Shown: in pieces, positions 1-6,315 of the stretch
How the letters are laid out: each line of letters starts with the position of its first letter
How positions within the stretch are numbered: the first letter of the stretch is position 1
Source of the DNA: an archaeon
GTDB lineage: Archaea > Thermoproteota > Nitrososphaeria > Nitrososphaerales > Nitrosopumilaceae
DNA length: 9,153 nucleotides
Direction: 5' to 3'
Assembly: GCA_021824845.1 (NCBI GenBank)
Contig: JAKAJY010000099.1
Coordinates: 1-9,153, forward strand
Position numbers and translations under genes: made by a program
Notes under the pieces: model-generated
What the model was told of the DNA's origin: nothing
Database searches by the model: none
Seen by the model: only the letters and a program-made list of their open reading frames with translations

Positions 1-362
1 ATCACCTTACCTTGGTATAGTACAGGCACGTCTGCGCCAATTAGGATATTTTTCCCAGCCGATATGATATGCTTGCAAAACACGGATTTTCCGTCCCGCA
101 CAAATGGGGCCGAATCATCATCTATTTCGATACAGTTGTGTCGAAACTTTTTGTTCTTTAGCAGGATTTGCGCAAAATACGGAGAGATTGCCAATCCCCC
201 ATCGATACGCAGAGTACAGAGCAGTTTGGTACCATGATATACCTCTCTGATTCTGCCTGTCTTTTTGGAAAATGTCATGGTAATGTCTTTGGGTAGATTC
301 TTTGATATGCCATTGCCAAAGAGCGCATCAATGGTGTGTTTCAGCTTGACTAGTGGGTCCAA
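1..362 (-). CDS. PUA-domain RNA-binding protein, 3' end outside the window
   Basis: The minus strand is open from a TTG at 362-360 to the left edge, giving about 120 codons. The N-terminal stretch (KHTIDALFGNGISKNL) and what follows resemble the pre-PUA segment at the C-terminus of archaeal tRNA-guanine transglycosylase and archaeosine synthase (pattern DYQFG..G...LF). A PUA domain follows from about residue 55 (RIDGGLAISPYFAQ, then DDSAPFVRDGKSVFCKHI and GADVPVL). PUA domains bind structured RNA, often tRNA or rRNA, so a role in RNA modification or ribosome work is inferred; no catalytic domain is visible. TTG is chosen because the codon before it is a stop (TAG, 365-363) and the next in-frame ATG lies inside the conserved region. 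The gene begins 39 bp after the histidine kinase stop on the same strand, so cotranscription is likely. No clear ribosome-binding site is seen. It is too incomplete to name. Confidence 0.7.
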   Translation of the reverse strand, partial: MDPLVKLKHTIDALFGNGISKNLPKDITMTFSKKTGRIREVYHGTKLLCTLRIDGGLAISPYFAQILLKNKKFRHNCIEIDDDSAPFVRDGKSVFCKHIISAGKNILIGADVPVLYQGKV

Positions 363-401
363 CTACATGTTGCGATACGATTCCATTAATATGTCAAAAT
401 G

Positions 402-2054
402 CTACTTTGGAAGATGTATTGTAAAGATTGTAGGGTTGTTCTTTACATAGATGGAGCCGTTGTGTTGTTCTACGATGTTTTTGACGGTCGCAAGTCCTAG
501 GCCTGTTCCCTTTGGCTTTGTGGTAAATAATGGCTCAAAGATTTTTGGCAAAATGTTTTCTGAAATTCCAGGCCCCGAGTCCTCAATTTCTAGGGTATAG
601 AATTTGTCCTGATCATTTACTCGTATGTTGATTGTTCCATCTCCATCCATTGCCTGTATGGAGTTTGTGATTAGATTTGCTATTGCAACTTCGAGTTTTT
701 CTGCATCGCATTTTATGGTGTGATCAGATTCTGGCAGGTTTATTGTGACTGTAGATGGTTTGTCAATTCTATCAACTACAAGCGATAGAATTTGCTTGAT
801 CGAATTTTCCTTGATTTGAAGTTGCGTTGTTCGAACAAAGTCCAGCGTATCACTAATTTGATAATTGATTTTTGATGCAGCCCTGTCTATTCTGTCTAGC
901 TGAGAAACGGTTTTCTCATCAAGGGCTTTGTTGTTTTTTGCTATCTCGACTGTGTTTTTTATGACAGATAATGGATTTCTAATGTCGTGTGCAAGTCGGC
1001 TTGCTAGCTGTCCTATTGCGGAGAGTTTTTCGCTTTTTACTAGATCTTCGTTTAGTTTGGTTATGCGGTCCATGTGCCTCTGATTTGAGCGAATGGCAAT
1101 AAAGACAAATGTACTCATCGAAACCCCAATTGCGGGAATGGCTACCATCACTATAGTCTCAAAGTTGTTAAACGTTGGAGGCCTGCTAAATTCCAAGACC
1201 CATTTTCGGTGGCCAAACTCTAGTTGGGTGGATTTAGGCTCATCATTATCGGCTAGTCCTTTTTTAGAGTCATATAGTAGATTTTCATCAGATTTTTCAT
1301 TATCATAGACTTTGATTCTCATATTATGGGCTTCTGCTTGTGGAAAATCAGGCAACATTGAATTGAATAGATCATATGCTCTAAACGCACAATAAACAAA
1401 TCCTTGTAATGATTCGCTTTTTTCTTCAATCGATTCGTGAGTTTGAGTATTTTTGTAGACCGGCAAAAACATTAGAAAGCCTGGTTGTACATCGTTGCCT
1501 ATTTCTTGCACCAAGGTAACTTTGCCGGAAATTGTCACAGTGCCGGTGTCTCGTGCCGTTTCCAAGGCAGCTCGCCTTACAGATTCTGTGAACATGTCAT
1601 ATCCAAACGCTTGCAGATTACGGGCATTTACTGGTTCAATATAGATAATAGAATGATATTCTGCTCTTTCACCACTTGGCCGGACCGAATAATTCGGATA
1701 TGTAATGAGCATCTCCTCAATGTGTTTGTTCAGATTCTCAGAATTGCCTATTTTATGTGAATAACCTACAACCTGTACTCCCGTAAATCTTTGCTCTACT
1801 TTTTGATTTTGCACAAAAGATTTCCACTCGTTGGATGTAACTTGATCTGAGCTGATAAACAATCCTTGTCCAGCATACAGAACTTGCTCGTAGTTTACCA
1901 ATCTGTTTTCAATGGATGCGGTTAGATCTTTGGTGATTAGATCAAACTCGTTGTCTTTTTGAATCAAGATGTAGCTGTAGAATAATCCTAGTACAACAAA
2001 TGTGATAAATAGCGAGCCCCCAAGCGCTACAAAATCGATGTGCTTGCTATGCAT
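402..2054 (-). CDS. CHASE-domain membrane sensor histidine kinase
   Basis: A 550-residue transmembrane histidine kinase. A first membrane helix (about residues 8-31) is followed by an extracytoplasmic CHASE domain (about 55-235), recognisable by GERAEYHSIIYIEP at 128-141, GYDM at 151-154, RRAALETARDTG and ISGKVTLVQE, then GFLMFLPVY. A second helix spans about 300-322. The cytoplasmic part has an H-box (SRLAHDIRNPLS, phospho-acceptor His356), an N-box (N460 and N464), the G1 box DSGPG at 492-496, an F-box near FEPLF and the G2 box GTGLGLA from 516. All kinase motifs look intact. CHASE domains bind small extracellular ligands in other systems; the ligand here is unknown. There is no receiver domain and no response regulator gene in the window, so the kinase is an orphan locally. 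It is divergent from the AbrB-PhoU gene and shares its 134-bp upstream region. Confidence 0.95.
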   Translation of the reverse strand: MHSKHIDFVALGGSLFITFVVLGLFYSYILIQKDNEFDLITKDLTASIENRLVNYEQVLYAGQGLFISSDQVTSNEWKSFVQNQKVEQRFTGVQVVGYSHKIGNSENLNKHIEEMLITYPNYSVRPSGERAEYHSIIYIEPVNARNLQAFGYDMFTESVRRAALETARDTGTVTISGKVTLVQEIGNDVQPGFLMFLPVYKNTQTHESIEEKSESLQGFVYCAFRAYDLFNSMLPDFPQAEAHNMRIKVYDNEKSDENLLYDSKKGLADNDEPKSTQLEFGHRKWVLEFSRPPTFNNFETIVMVAIPAIGVSMSTFVFIAIRSNQRHMDRITKLNEDLVKSEKLSAIGQLASRLAHDIRNPLSVIKNTVEIAKNNKALDEKTVSQLDRIDRAASKINYQISDTLDFVRTTQLQIKENSIKQILSLVVDRIDKPSTVTINLPESDHTIKCDAEKLEVAIANLITNSIQAMDGDGTINIRVNDQDKFYTLEIEDSGPGISENILPKIFEPLFTTKPKGTGLGLATVKNIVEQHNGSIYVKNNPTIFTIHLPK

Positions 2055-2080
2055 TGTTTCTGATTTTTAGAATGCAGACT

Positions 2081-2090
2081 TGTAAATAGG
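2081..2090 (-). promoter_or_regulatory. putative TATA box of the histidine kinase gene
   Basis: On the minus strand this reads CCTATTTACA. Its centre is about 31 nt upstream of the kinase ATG at 2054, which predicts a transcript with a 5' leader of only a few bases or none. The motif is a weak match and there is no mapped start, so this rests on position and composition. Confidence 0.4.
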
Positions 2091-2113
2091 CATTAGTAAT
2101 CAATGACAGGTTT

Positions 2114-2135
2114 GTAAAACATATGCATGTCTTAC
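2114..2135. promoter_or_regulatory. 22-bp dyad, candidate operator
   Basis: An interrupted inverted repeat, GTAA-n-ACAT-n4-ATGT-n-TTAC, centred at 2124.5. Eight bases in each arm pair exactly. It lies midway between the two divergent TATA boxes, with about 24 nt to each. The position suits a dimeric regulator controlling both genes. Autoregulation by the adjacent AbrB-PhoU protein is a possibility but is inference only. Confidence 0.4.
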
Positions 2136-2160
2136 TAGGAATATATTTTGAGGACACATC

Positions 2161-2170
2161 TATATAGATA
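2161..2170 (+). promoter_or_regulatory. TATA box of the AbrB-PhoU operon
   Basis: TATATAGATA lies with its centre about 25 nt before the ATG at 2189, which is the usual distance from TATA box to transcription start in archaea. The start codon should therefore sit at or next to the 5' end of the mRNA (leaderless), in line with the lack of a Shine-Dalgarno sequence. A second AT-rich stretch at 2140-2149 (AATATATTTT) is an alternative box but would give a leader of about 20 nt. Confidence 0.65.
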
Positions 2171-2188
2171 AACCAGATTCATTTAGTT

Positions 2189-3235
2189 ATGTCAGAGCGA
2201 GAAGAGACAAGGCGCATCCAGTTTACCGGAAAATCATCATACATTGTGTCATTGCCAAAGCAGTGGATTATGGAGCTTGGCCTAAAGCAAGGAGACCAGA
2301 TCAGCATAACCAGAGAGGGCAAGTCCGCACTAAAGATTATTCCATCAAAGGATCAGGCAAAATCAACTCAAAATGAGGAAGCCGTACTAGAGATAACGCG
2401 GGACGATGATAATGCCGCAATCATTAGAAAGTTGGTATCATTATATTTTCTTGGCTACAAAACCATACAGGTAAAGCCAAAATCAGACAGACTCCAGCCG
2501 GGACAAAGAAACGCCATCAAGTCAGCCGTAAAGGGAATGCTGATGGGCGCCGAGATAATTTCGGATTCCATTGACGGCATAACAATTCAGGTTTTAGTGA
2601 ATTTATTAGAATTAACAGTAGACGGTGCATTCAAGCGAATGTTGCACTTGGCAAAATCAATGCTGCGGGATGCATTGCTTGCAGTAAGGGAGGCAAACTT
2701 GGAGCTTGCCAAAGAAGTAATCGATTCTGATGATGAGGTGGACAGGTTCGGCTTTTACATCATACGACAGCTAAAGATTGCAATTCAAAACGAGTACATG
2801 CTGCGAGACATGGGCTTTACAAATGCAAGACAGTGTCTTGGGTATAGGTTGATTGTGAAAAATATCGAGCGAACAGGCGACCATGCAACATTGATTGCAA
2901 AGGATCTGCTAGAGTTCAAGGAATCCGTCAGAAAAGATGCAATGGACAAAATTGAGGACCTCACAGACTTTGCCATATCTACACTAGACCAGGCATGTTT
3001 GGCATTATTCAAAGAAGACTTTGCCCAAGCAGAGGCTGCAATCAAGAAATCATCCGAGTTATCAAAGTACGAGAAAAAAATCCTAGAATCAGTCAAATCA
3101 ATAAAGAACGAAGAAGAGGCCTATCGCATAAGGAGAATGGCAGAAAACATTGCCAGAATAGCTGAATACGCAAGCGACATTGCGGAAATTGTACTAAATA
3201 TGAACATCGAAAAGATGTTAAGAAAACGCTCATAA
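2189..3235 (+). CDS. AbrB/SpoVT DNA-binding domain fused to a PhoU domain, transcriptional regulator
   Basis: A 348-residue archaeal PhoU-family regulator. Residues 8-52 form an AbrB/MazE/SpoVT-type swapped-hairpin DNA-binding domain (KSSYIVSLPKQWIMELGL then GDQISI). From about residue 138 to 340 there are two PhoU-like helical repeats. The first carries EVDRFGFYIIRQL at 183-195 and NIERTGDHATLIAKDLLE at 225-242; the second ends with ENIARIAEYASDIAE at 319-333, the equivalent of the ER-GDH signature. PhoU proteins in bacteria link phosphate transport to a sensor kinase; the archaeal AbrB fusions are inferred to bind DNA and regulate phosphate-related genes. No pst transporter gene is present here. 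It is first in an apparent operon with hflX (9-bp gap) and trm56, and divergent from a histidine kinase. The start is supported by a TATA box 25 nt upstream. Confidence 0.92.
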   Translation: MSEREETRRIQFTGKSSYIVSLPKQWIMELGLKQGDQISITREGKSALKIIPSKDQAKSTQNEEAVLEITRDDDNAAIIRKLVSLYFLGYKTIQVKPKSDRLQPGQRNAIKSAVKGMLMGAEIISDSIDGITIQVLVNLLELTVDGAFKRMLHLAKSMLRDALLAVREANLELAKEVIDSDDEVDRFGFYIIRQLKIAIQNEYMLRDMGFTNARQCLGYRLIVKNIERTGDHATLIAKDLLEFKESVRKDAMDKIEDLTDFAISTLDQACLALFKEDFAQAEAAIKKSSELSKYEKKILESVKSIKNEEEAYRIRRMAENIARIAEYASDIAEIVLNMNIEKMLRKRS

Positions 3236-3244
3236 CCAGATAAT

Positions 3245-4375
3245 ATGCACAGCGCGATTCTAATTACATACGACAATGAGGACTCTATCAAGGAGGCATA
3301 TGGCTTGTGTGAGGCAGCCGGCTACAAAGTTGACAAGCTGATTCGCCAAAAATTTCTCAACAAATCTCGATATGGAATAGGCGAGGGAAAAATGCTGGAA
3401 ATAAAGGAACTATCAGAAAAAATAAAGCCAGATGTTCTCATATATGATGAAATTCTCAAGCCAAGCCAAAACTACAACCTGGCATCAAAGCTGAAAATCA
3501 ACATTCTAGACAGAGAGTCATTAATTTTGGAAATATTTGAGCGACGGGCAACCAGTGCGGAATCACATCTTCAAATCAAGCTGGCCCAGTTCCGATATGA
3601 AATGTCAAGGGCAAAAGAAAAGGTCAGACTAGCAAAGATGGGAGAGCAGCCTGGATTCATGGGAATTGGAATGTACGAAGTCGATTCTTACTATAACGAT
3701 ATTCAAAACAGAATGCGCAGCGTAAAATCAAAGCTAGTAAAGATGGGAAAGCAGCGAGCACTACACCGAGAGGCAAGAAGACGTGTCGGCCTCAAAACTA
3801 TATCTCTTGCAGGATATACTTCGGCTGGAAAAACTACGATGTTTAATGTACTGACAGGCGAAACAAAGCAGGAAAGCCCCGAATTATTTACCACCCTATC
3901 CACCACCACAAGAAAAACCATGATAGAGAAATACCCGGCTTTGATCTCAGATACGGTAGGTTTTATCTCAAAATTGCCTGCGTATATGATAGAGGCATTC
4001 AAGTCCACGCTTGAGGAGTTAAAGTACGCCGAAGTTGTAATCGTTGTGATTGATATTTCTGATTCAGAGATGGATCTTAGAAAGAAATACCGCAGCTGCC
4101 TCAAAACCATGGCTGATTTGGATGTGGATCAAGAGCGTGTAATCTATGCGCTAAACAAATCCGATTTGGTAGAGCCAGAAGACATTATAAAAAAAGCAGA
4201 ATTCATCGGTTTATCAGATAGCAAAAAATGGGTGCCAGTCTCTGCAGTCACCCAACAAAATATTCCAAAACTCATGGAGCTGGTAAAAAAAATGATAGAG
4301 CTACCACCCCAGCAAATAAAAGAGATTCCAAGAAAGCAGGACTTGACAAAATTCTATGAGCAAGACGACGATTGA
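3245..4375 (+). CDS. hflX: HflX-type ribosome-associated GTPase
   Basis: A 376-residue GTPase of the HflX branch of the Obg-HflX superfamily. Residues 1-98 form the HflX N-terminal domain ([18 protein letters not shown], then [21 protein letters not shown] and [16 protein letters not shown]), followed by a helical linker at about 105-180. The G domain has G1 GYTSAGKTT at 190-198, a Thr-rich G2 region at 216-223, G3 DTVGF at 236-240, G4 NKSD at 304-307 and G5 SAV at 333-335. In bacteria HflX splits or rescues stalled 70S ribosomes; an equivalent role in archaea is inferred. The bacterial glycine-rich linker motif (GPGExxLExDRR) is replaced by [16 protein letters not shown], which is divergent. 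The C-terminus overlaps the trm56 start by 20 bp, so the two are probably translated together. No Shine-Dalgarno sequence stands out at the ATG. Confidence 0.93.
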   Translation: MHSAILITYDNEDSIKEAYGLCEAAGYKVDKLIRQKFLNKSRYGIGEGKMLEIKELSEKIKPDVLIYDEILKPSQNYNLASKLKINILDRESLILEIFERRATSAESHLQIKLAQFRYEMSRAKEKVRLAKMGEQPGFMGIGMYEVDSYYNDIQNRMRSVKSKLVKMGKQRALHREARRRVGLKTISLAGYTSAGKTTMFNVLTGETKQESPELFTTLSTTTRKTMIEKYPALISDTVGFISKLPAYMIEAFKSTLEELKYAEVVIVVIDISDSEMDLRKKYRSCLKTMADLDVDQERVIYALNKSDLVEPEDIIKKAEFIGLSDSKKWVPVSAVTQQNIPKLMELVKKMIELPPQQIKEIPRKQDLTKFYEQDDD

Positions 4376-4895
4376 AGTACTAAGAATAGGCCAACGAGTT
4401 GTCCGCGACGATCGTGTTACTACACATGTGGCTCTTGTGTCTCGCGCATTTGGCGCATCAAAGATATTCATGAACGAGATAAATCCCGAAATAAAACAAA
4501 CATTACAGCGAGTAAACAAATCTTGGGGCAGCAACTTTGAGATTGAATACATTGAGAACTGGCGCACACTATTAAAATCAAAGAAAAGGGAGGGGGCCAA
4601 GATAGTGCACCTCACCATGTATGGACAAAACATTAACGACGTGCAAAAAAAGATCGGAGCAGAAAAACACATCCTAGTTGTGGTGGGAGCGGAAAAGGTC
4701 CCGCGCGATGTATATGAAAACGCGGACTATAATGTCGCGGTTGGTAATCAGCCACATTCCGAAATAAGTGCACTAGCCATCACATTGGATAGAATTCAGA
4801 ACGGCAAACAGTTTGATGCCAAATTTGATGACGCCCGACTACAGATCATACCATCAGAGAAAGGCAAGCAAGTAGTTGCCAAAAAGAAAAACTAG
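4356..4895 (+). CDS. trm56: tRNA (cytidine(56)-2'-O)-methyltransferase, SPOUT class
   Basis: A 179-residue protein matching archaeal aTrm56, which 2'-O-methylates C56 in the T-loop of tRNA using S-adenosylmethionine. The N-terminus ([27 protein letters not shown], residues 8-34) is the family signature. The knotted SPOUT cofactor site is seen in HLTMYG at 85-90, [11 protein letters not shown] at 106-116, [10 protein letters not shown] at 127-136 and the following ISALA. The length is normal for the family without a C-terminal extension. The ATG at 4356 lies inside hflX (20-bp overlap) and gives the expected N-terminus. Third gene of the AbrB-PhoU operon. It ends tail to tail with the small zinc-ribbon gene, sharing 4 bp; its last Lys codons double as a T-rich tract on the other strand. 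Confidence 0.95.
   Translation: MSKTTIEVLRIGQRVVRDDRVTTHVALVSRAFGASKIFMNEINPEIKQTLQRVNKSWGSNFEIEYIENWRTLLKSKKREGAKIVHLTMYGQNINDVQKKIGAEKHILVVVGAEKVPRDVYENADYNVAVGNQPHSEISALAITLDRIQNGKQFDAKFDDARLQIIPSEKGKQVVAKKKN
4881..4891 (-). terminator. putative U-rich archaeal terminator
   Basis: On the minus strand, T5-C-T5 follows immediately after the stop codon of the zinc-ribbon gene. Archaeal RNA polymerase terminates on U-rich tracts without needing a hairpin. The tract lies inside the Lys-rich end of trm56, so coding bias is an alternative explanation. Confidence 0.4.
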
Positions 4896-5005
4896 CTTGA
4901 TTGCACCCATCCGCCGCACGATGAGCAGATAAGCATCCCGTCATCGTTTTCATATGATGAGGTTCCTGGCGGACATTCGCACTTGGAGATTACTTCTTCT
5001 TCCAT
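4892..5005 (-). CDS. small zinc-ribbon protein, 37 residues
   Basis: A short reading frame with ATG at 5005-5003 and TAG at 4894-4892. It begins MEEEVISKCECPPG and ends with [13 protein letters not shown]. Cysteines at positions 9, 11, 27 and 30 form C-x-C ... C-x2-C, enough for one zinc site, and CSSCGG is a typical zinc-knuckle turn. The function is not known; such mini zinc ribbons may bind nucleic acid or a partner protein. Reality of the gene is supported by three things: the cysteine pattern, a TATA-like box centred 25 nt before the ATG, and a T5-C-T5 tract directly after the stop. It is divergent from tfe and overlaps the end of trm56 by 4 bp tail to tail. Confidence 0.65.
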   Translation of the reverse strand: MEEEVISKCECPPGTSSYENDDGMLICSSCGGWVQSS

Positions 5006-5025
5006 GGAAAGATGTGTCTTTGATG

Positions 5026-5034
5026 TTATTTTAA
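5026..5034 (-). promoter_or_regulatory. TATA box of the small zinc-ribbon gene
   Basis: The minus strand reads TTAAAATAA, preceded by CTCC. Its centre at 5030 is 25 nt upstream of the A of the ATG (5005), predicting a leaderless mRNA. Confidence 0.55.
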
Positions 5035-5039
5035 GGAGA

Positions 5040-5077
5040 CACACCAAAAATCAAACATTTGTTTGATGAAATGTGTG
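5040..5077. promoter_or_regulatory. 38-bp dyad between divergent promoters, candidate operator
   Basis: A perfect inner palindrome with 8-bp arms (ATCAAACA-tt-TGTTTGAT, 5050-5067) is flanked by outer arms CACAC (5040-5044) and GTGTG (5073-5077). Both pairs share the centre 5058.5. The element fills the space between the zinc-ribbon TATA box (5 nt away) and the tfe TATA box (5 nt away), so a bound protein would cover the BRE side of both promoters. As RNA it could also form a hairpin, but it would lie outside both predicted transcripts. Confidence 0.5.
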
Positions 5078-5082
5078 GATTT

Positions 5083-5091
5083 TTCATAAAT
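5083..5091 (+). promoter_or_regulatory. TATA-like box of tfe
   Basis: TTCATAAAT has its centre about 26 nt before the GTG at 5114 and 29 nt before the ATG at 5117. Either start would give a leaderless or nearly leaderless mRNA, in line with the absence of a Shine-Dalgarno sequence. Confidence 0.5.
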
Positions 5092-5113
5092 CCAAAGTGG
5101 TTTTTGTCCATAT

Positions 5114-5674
5114 GTGATGTTCGCAGATATTAAATATGCAAAAAGAATTTTCAAGTCAATGGTCGAATCTTACGAGGACCCATTTGTCAGAATCTCTGCA
5201 ATGATTGGCGGAGATGAATACCTCAAAGTAGCCCGCGCATTACTCAAGGCAGAAGATGCAACAGATGAGGAAATTGCCAGCTCGACCGGACTGAGAATAA
5301 ATATGGTAAGAAAGGTCCTCTACGATTTGTTTGGTAAAGCACTCATCACCGGAATTCGCGTAAAGGATGAACGAAAGGGTTGGTTTGTGTACAGGTGGCG
5401 CTCAAGAAAGGATGAAGTTGAGAATTTCATTGAGAACCAAAAGAAAAAGATCTCGGAGCGACTCCAGCAAAGACTAGACTATGAGAATTCCTCGCAGTTT
5501 TATCACTGTGGAAACGAGGACTGCCCAAGAATCACATTTGAGACGGCACTAGAGCAGTTCTTCAAGTGCCCAAGGTGTGGCGGTGTGGTAAACCTAAAGA
5601 AAAATGACAAGCTCAAAAAAGCACTAGAGTCAAAGGTCACCGAAATTAGAAACGACATGCGTCGTCAATTATAG
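5114..5674 (+). CDS. tfe: transcription initiation factor E subunit alpha (TFE)
   Basis: A 186-residue homologue of the N-terminal half of eukaryotic TFIIE-alpha. TFE helps RNA polymerase open the promoter and stabilises the initiation complex with TBP and TFB. An extended winged helix occupies about residues 25-97 (GGDEYLKVARALL, then DEEIASSTGLRINMVRKVLYDL and GWFVYRWR). A helical linker at about 98-125 leads to a zinc ribbon with C132, C137, C152 and C155 (YHCGNEDCPR ... KCPRCGG). The length is typical for archaea. The start is either GTG at 5114 or ATG at 5117, differing by one residue; an earlier ATG at 5112 runs straight into TGA. The 3' end overlaps the riboflavin operon's last gene by 10 bp in convergent orientation. 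Confidence 0.95.
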   Translation: MMFADIKYAKRIFKSMVESYEDPFVRISAMIGGDEYLKVARALLKAEDATDEEIASSTGLRINMVRKVLYDLFGKALITGIRVKDERKGWFVYRWRSRKDEVENFIENQKKKISERLQQRLDYENSSQFYHCGNEDCPRITFETALEQFFKCPRCGGVVNLKKNDKLKKALESKVTEIRNDMRRQL

Positions 5675-6315
5675 TGTAATACAAGTTCGTTGTTTTGGCG
5701 TGTGATTTTGCGCAGATTTAGCCTCAGAGAATGGTTGATTTTTGAGAATCCATCTCCCTCAACTAGCGTCTTTGCTTTGTTTCCGCCAACCAGATATGGT
5801 GTTATGGTAACAATCACCTGATCGACTAGTCCTTGACTTACAAAATTCCAGTTTGTGGTTCCACCACCCTCCAGCAGTATGGTTCTGATTTTTTTGTGGT
5901 GCAAAAACCTCAAGAGCCTTTTTAGCTCGACTTTGTTTTGTCCTGCAATCACAACATCTACTGGGAATTTATCAAGCCTTGCCAGATTTTTCTTTGATGC
6001 TTTTTTTGATACTGCTATTATGGTTGGGATTTGGTGTGAGCTCTGGATTATTTTGGAGCTTGTTGGGGTTTGTCCTAACGAGTCCAGAACTATTCTGGTA
6101 GGGTTTTTGCCCTTGACATATCTGACATTGAGCATTGGATCATCTTGCAGTATGGTGTTTTTTCCCACCAGAATGGCATCCATTTGAGCTCGTAGTCCAT
6201 GTAATCGGATTTTGTCTTTTTTTGATGATAATGCCGAGTCGCCAGTTATGGTGGCAATTTTGCCATCAAGTGAGATTGCTGCAGAGAGAATGATGCGTGG
6301 CCTAGAGCTTACCAT
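5665..6315 (-). CDS. arfC: 2,5-diamino-6-ribosylamino-4(3H)-pyrimidinone 5'-phosphate reductase (RibD reductase domain)
   Basis: A 216-residue standalone RibD C-terminal-type reductase. It reduces the ribosyl side chain of the pyrimidine intermediate to ribityl with NAD(P)H, in the riboflavin and F420 (FO) precursor pathway. Family motifs are SLDGKIA at 15-21, DAILVGKNTILQDDPMLNVR at 46-65, RIVLDS, and the nucleotide-binding LLEGGG at 147-152, followed by VSQGLVDQ and PYLVGG. There is no N-terminal deaminase domain, as usual in archaea. I place the start at ATG 6315, not the in-frame TTG at 6333, because a GGAGG motif lies 11 nt upstream of the ATG and the TTG itself overlaps that motif. It overlaps the amidohydrolase gene by 14 bp and is last in the operon, running 10 bp into tfe tail to tail. 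Confidence 0.93.
   Translation of the reverse strand: MVSSRPRIILSAAISLDGKIATITGDSALSSKKDKIRLHGLRAQMDAILVGKNTILQDDPMLNVRYVKGKNPTRIVLDSLGQTPTSSKIIQSSHQIPTIIAVSKKASKKNLARLDKFPVDVVIAGQNKVELKRLLRFLHHKKIRTILLEGGGTTNWNFVSQGLVDQVIVTITPYLVGGNKAKTLVEGDGFSKINHSLRLNLRKITRQNNELVLHYN

Noticed and set aside
265..450. Plus-strand open frame of 61 codons at the left end
   Set aside because: It is antisense to the PUA gene and the end of the histidine kinase, has no recognisable domain, and the opposite strand carries clear family motifs.
5652..5665. Small hairpin ACGAC-ATGC-GTCGT near the tfe/arfC convergence
   Set aside because: Five-base stem inside the tfe coding sequence with no T-run after it on either strand; it is probably chance and archaeal termination does not need hairpins.
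5855..6187. Plus-strand open frames opposite the riboflavin genes
   Set aside because: They are Phe/Ser/Leu-rich mirror frames of conserved minus-strand genes without motifs or promoters of their own.
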